Assembly: GCA_003990745.1 (NCBI GenBank)
Contig: RBNI01007525.1
Span: 1-10,219, forward strand
Direction: 5' to 3'
DNA length: 10,219 nt
DNA from: Jimgerdemannia flammicorona
Lineage: Eukaryota > Mucoromycota > Endogonomycetes > Endogonales > Endogonaceae
Each line of letters begins with the position of its first letter. Positions within the stretch are counted from its first letter, which is position 1. A program made the translations under genes and the position numbers. Below the pieces are notes generated by a model. The model was not told the DNA's origin. It searched no databases and saw nothing but the letters and a program-made list of their open reading frames with translations. Below, piece after piece: positions 7,249 to 10,219 of the stretch.

Positions 7249-8742
7249 ATGTCCCGACTACCCCCCGAACTCATCATCCAGGTGTTCCAAAATCTCCTTG
7301 TCCCAGTAAAAGGAAGAGTTCTCAAAGCCACACCCATGCCACTCGACATCCAGGCTGCCGACGTCGGAAAGTTGCCCTTGCCTCTCGATATCATCGCCGC
7401 CTCGCTCGTCTGTCATGAGTGGCAGGCCGTGGCAGAACATTTTCTAGGCACCACCTTCAATGACCCTTTGCAACAGTATTGTTATGAGTTATCGGACATT
7501 GAGAGATTTGTGCGGCTTTTGGAAACCTCGCGCGACCTCGGAATTGGCTACGGCGATCGCATCGATATTGTCACCATCTACCTACATCACTTTCGCAACG
7601 CGTACTGGGCTTTTGGCGACGGGAGGAAATATCCTGACTCCCTGGTCGCCGGGGCTGGCTTGATAGTTTTCACATACCGCCCAGAGGCGGAAGAAGTCTT
7701 CTTCAATCTGTTCGCCGTCTGCTCCCGTCCTCGGAAACTCAACATTTTCCAAATATGCGACTGGGACCCCCACTGGGAGCAACACCTCTCGCGCTTCTAT
7801 ACCCACATCAGCCCCCACTGCCATACCATCACCACTCTCGAGTACCTCGCCACCAAAAGCAACAATCCAAAAAATCTCCATACCCTCATTGCCCTTCTCT
7901 CCTCACACCTCCGTCACATCACCCTCAACAGCCTCATCCCAACTCCACCTACTCTCGCCGCCCTTGCCTCTTGCCACAACCTAAAATCCTACCATCACAC
8001 GCACGACCACAACTCTATCGCACAACTCCTCCCAGCTTGGCCACGCCTCCGCTCCCTAACCCTCTCCCCGGACATCCAACTACACGACCCTGGCCCGGAC
8101 ATCCACTCCCTCGTCGTCCAGCTCGCCATCTTCTGCCCCCGTCTCAAAAACCTCGTGCTAAATCCGTTCCCGTGCAATTTTGTCACCGATGCAACATTCC
8201 AGCCCTCGGAGCTCGCGATGTCGTTTTTCGTTTCCAGATGCCGAAACCTCACCAGCCTCGTCCTCGCCGATAACACGATGGTCGGAGACACGTTCTTGCG
8301 TGCGCTCGGGAGAGAGGCTACGTATCTCCGCCGGCTTGATATTAGGGATTGTCCCGCAGTCAGAGGCGAGGGCATCGGTGCCGACGATCTACAATGGCCG
8401 GAACTAAGGTCGCTCGTCGTGGACACGTGCCACGCGCTCAGACCGGAATTTGTTGAGGCAGTGGCGACGGCTTGTCACAAGCTGCGTGAGGTTATGATAT
8501 CCGAGGAGGTAGAGATCGCGCCAAATGAAGTGATAAAGAGGATGCGTGCGGAGTTGACGGGACGGGGACTTATGCGGCAGGGGTTGGAGAACTATATTTG
8601 GTATTTGAACGAGGATGAAAGCGAGGACCAGGACGAGGAGGACGAGGAGGAAGAGAAGGAGAAGGATATGTATGATGAGGGATTTGATGACAAGGAAGAT
8701 GCGTTGGCGGCGTGGGAGCAGATGAAAGGCATACTGGACTGA
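7249..8742 (+). CDS. F-box / leucine-rich-repeat-like protein
   Basis: Single exon, 497 aa. The N-terminus MSRLPPELIIQVFQNLL is a typical F-box start; the remainder (IIAASLVCHEWQAVAEHFLG, about 45-65) follows after an insertion of about 25 residues. F-box proteins bind Skp1 and bring substrates to SCF ubiquitin ligases. The middle and C-terminal half carry leucine-rich-like repeats (LKSYHH, WPRLRSLTLS, CPRLKNLVL, CRNLTSLVLADN, LRRLDIRDCPAV, WPELRSLVVDTC, HKLREVMI). The tail from about residue 454 is highly acidic (DESEDQDEEDEEEEKEKD), unusual but seen in some family members. The frame is open upstream to 7183 but only with GTG there, so the ATG at 7249, right at the F-box, is the start. An 11-base C run (7234-7244) lies just before it. 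The substrate is unknown, and no gene symbol can be assigned. Confidence 0.9.
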   Translation: MSRLPPELIIQVFQNLLVPVKGRVLKATPMPLDIQAADVGKLPLPLDIIAASLVCHEWQAVAEHFLGTTFNDPLQQYCYELSDIERFVRLLETSRDLGIGYGDRIDIVTIYLHHFRNAYWAFGDGRKYPDSLVAGAGLIVFTYRPEAEEVFFNLFAVCSRPRKLNIFQICDWDPHWEQHLSRFYTHISPHCHTITTLEYLATKSNNPKNLHTLIALLSSHLRHITLNSLIPTPPTLAALASCHNLKSYHHTHDHNSIAQLLPAWPRLRSLTLSPDIQLHDPGPDIHSLVVQLAIFCPRLKNLVLNPFPCNFVTDATFQPSELAMSFFVSRCRNLTSLVLADNTMVGDTFLRALGREATYLRRLDIRDCPAVRGEGIGADDLQWPELRSLVVDTCHALRPEFVEAVATACHKLREVMISEEVEIAPNEVIKRMRAELTGRGLMRQGLENYIWYLNEDESEDQDEEDEEEEKEKDMYDEGFDDKEDALAAWEQMKGILD

Positions 8743-9494
8743 CAAAGCCGCGTGTTCAATGGGTACGGAGCGGTATGATATAATATGACAGAAGAATGCG
8801 CCACTTGGAGTACATAGTGTATTTTTTCGAATCGGATTAATTTTATTCTCTATATATAAAAGAAAAAAAGCGTGTCGACTAGCTTGGCGCACAAACGCCG
8901 GCACGATTTCTATTATAACGCCAATATATCCAAACACTCAGGGGCAAGGTGGTATATACATCATGCGAGCCGGTAAAACTTTTGGCCTTTCGTGAAACCA
9001 ATCTTGATGGGTACGGGCGGACAAAGCCGCTGGTATGAATAAAAATGATATTTACAGAACCCGTGGGGCGAGAATCGATTGAATACAAAGAGGAAGACTT
9101 ACTCTTTCCCATCGCGTGGTAACACCGTCCTTAAACAATATTATCACTGCCATCGACATTCTTCCACGGGTCGGTCTTTTGAAAGCCCACCTTTTAGAGC
9201 TATGAGACGGATGCGGCCTAGCATTTGGTATATACGACGGCTTTGTACCTTGATTTTGAGCTGTTTTAGCGGGCACACACGAGCCCCGAACATTTCTTTC
9301 ATAGCAAGAGACAATCAGAATTATCCGAAAAAAAAAAAAAATCATATTTTTCCAACTTACGCCACGAGTTCCCCTGGCGAAATCCATAGCTAGCCTTTAG
9401 AGATACCAGTCCAGGGAAGCCATTTCTTTTGGAGGGGCCGCGCGCCCTAGCCGACCTTGCCCGAGCTGAATCTCTCCAGTATGTCGGAACTGAT
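8743..9494. other. Intergenic stretch; possible small spliced gene on the minus strand
   Basis: The first 120 bases are the F-box gene's 3' flank (A/T-rich, no exact AATAAA). On the minus strand, ATG at 9387 followed by a consensus donor GTAAGT at 9360 and an AAACAG acceptor at 9261 would join nine codons to a 38-residue basic stretch ending at TGA 9146-9144 (47 aa total). The 100-nt intron matches others in the window, but the protein is not recognised. An A13 run lies at about 9329-9341. Confidence 0.35.
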
Positions 9495-9718
9495 TTCGGC
9501 ATTGTTTGCAGCTACGTGATAGGCTAACGATCTGTGCATGGTTCACCATCCCCTGCCTCTTTTATGTATTTGTACAAAACCAAACTGAGAAATGGACTTA
9601 ACATCAATATTGCATTAAGCACACATATATACTAATCATGTGGCCATGGGCAGACAATGTGGGATAGACTTCGAGGGAAACGTGACGCATCTACACGTTG
9701 GGTAAAGGCAAAGCTATA
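9495..9718 (+). repeat. Tandem duplication, unit 1 (224 bp)
   Basis: Runs from TTCGGCATTGTTTGCAGCTA to GGTAAAGGCAAAGCTATA. It aligns along its length with 9719-10002, sharing GCAGCTACGTGAT, GGTTCACCATC, TTTGTACAAAAC, ATATTGCATTAA, GACTTCGAGGGAAAC and the end. No open frame is conserved between the units. Confidence 0.9.
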
Positions 9719-10002
9719 TTCGGCATTTTTTTTGCAGCTACGTGATGGGCTAATGAGCTGTGTATGGTTCACCATCTCTGTCTCTTTCCTGAGCCCATGA
9801 ATATATTTGTACAAAACAGATGTATTGCCACACTGTTTGAGCTTAAGCAAAAAGGTCAACCAGTTAAAGAGAGAGCTTCTAGTTAACATTAATATTGCAT
9901 TAAACACACACATATACTAATCGTGCGGCCACGGACAGGCAATGTGGGACAGACTTCGAGGGAAACATGGCGCATCTACACGCTGGGTAAAGGCAAAGCT
10001 AT
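9719..10002 (+). repeat. Tandem duplication, unit 2 (284 bp)
   Basis: Second unit, directly abutting unit 1. It is longer by two insertions: about 12 bp near CCTGAGCCCATGAA, and about 50 bp after TTTGTACAAAAC (GATGTATTGCCACACTGT onward, to about 9880). Substitutions are scattered, so the duplication is not very recent. Confidence 0.9.
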
Positions 10003-10039
10003 TTATTGTTCTGCCCTAAATCGCCAGCCCCTGCACATA

Positions 10040-10219
10040 ATGCGGAATATGGCGCCGCCTTTGTTGTGCAAGGTATGATGTTGTGTCATACAGGACATTG
10101 GCTCGGGAGAAGCGACCATGATCTCCAATGTGATCTTTGTACTGATTGCTAACCAACTTTATTTACCGGCAGTATAAGAACTTGGAAATCGACACCGCTA
10201 ACCCGGGCGCCTCGACCCC
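10040..10219 (+). CDS. Possible 5' end of an unidentified gene, cut by the window edge
   Basis: ATG at 10040 (or 10049) opens a short exon, MRNMAPPLLCK, ending at AAG 10072 before a GTATGA donor. A 100-nt intron (10073-10172) would follow, with a GCTAAC branch near 10148 and a CCGGCAG acceptor, and then an open exon YKNLEIDTANPGAST running off the edge. Splice signals and intron size fit the other introns here. The protein is too short to recognise. The alternative is that this is non-coding. Confidence 0.3.

Noticed and set aside
7755..8426. 172- and 143-codon frames overlapping the F-box gene
   Set aside because: They are low-complexity shadows (Pro/His/Ser-rich) of the intact LRR-bearing frame.
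9495..10002. CRISPR-like or satellite array
   Set aside because: Only two units of unequal length, with no spacer-repeat pattern.

Overview
This window looks like nuclear DNA of a filamentous fungus. The reasons are short GT-AG introns of about 94-140 nt with CTAA(C/T)-type branch sites, a fungal-type Rei1 ribosome-biogenesis factor, an intronless F-box/leucine-rich protein, and remnants of a tyrosine-kinase-like family whose motifs (WIPYxxF before a GEGGFGTVYKA loop, an IHNDLHSGN catalytic loop, an RCWNPDPEMR C-lobe) resemble the kinase families expanded in Mucoromycota, especially Glomeromycotina and relatives. That placement is inference from memory of motif style. No rRNA or tRNA genes, CRISPR array or bacterial operon structure was seen.

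The left half (about 1-5300) is repeat-rich and gene-poor. It opens with a decayed copy of the 3' end of the REI1 gene (about 10-453, minus strand). Next comes a protein kinase relic (1138-2164, plus) whose domain can be followed almost end to end but only by changing frame about six times. A 586-bp fold-back (giant inverted repeat) element with near-perfect terminal arms lies at 2344-2929. Behind it is a patch of small repeats: a hairpin, a 50-bp direct repeat pair, a 24-bp tandem repeat, short palindromes and a (TTTA)n tract. A second, much shorter kinase fragment sits on the opposite strand (4409-4639).

The right half holds the intact genes. REI1 (5328-6859, minus, three exons, 432 aa) and an F-box/LRR-like protein (7249-8742, plus, single exon, 497 aa) are divergent and share a 389-bp intergenic promoter region. 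REI1 would act in late cytoplasmic maturation of the large ribosomal subunit. The F-box protein would most likely be a substrate adaptor of an SCF ubiquitin ligase. There is no evident functional link between the two beyond the shared intergenic space.

From 8743 to the end there is no confident gene. A tandem duplication of a roughly 220-280 bp unit (9495-10002) ends 38 nt before what may be the first exon of a gene running off the right edge (10040-10219).

I found no clear new molecular system. The most informative features are the decayed gene copies, which give an internal record of duplication and decay, and the large fold-back element.
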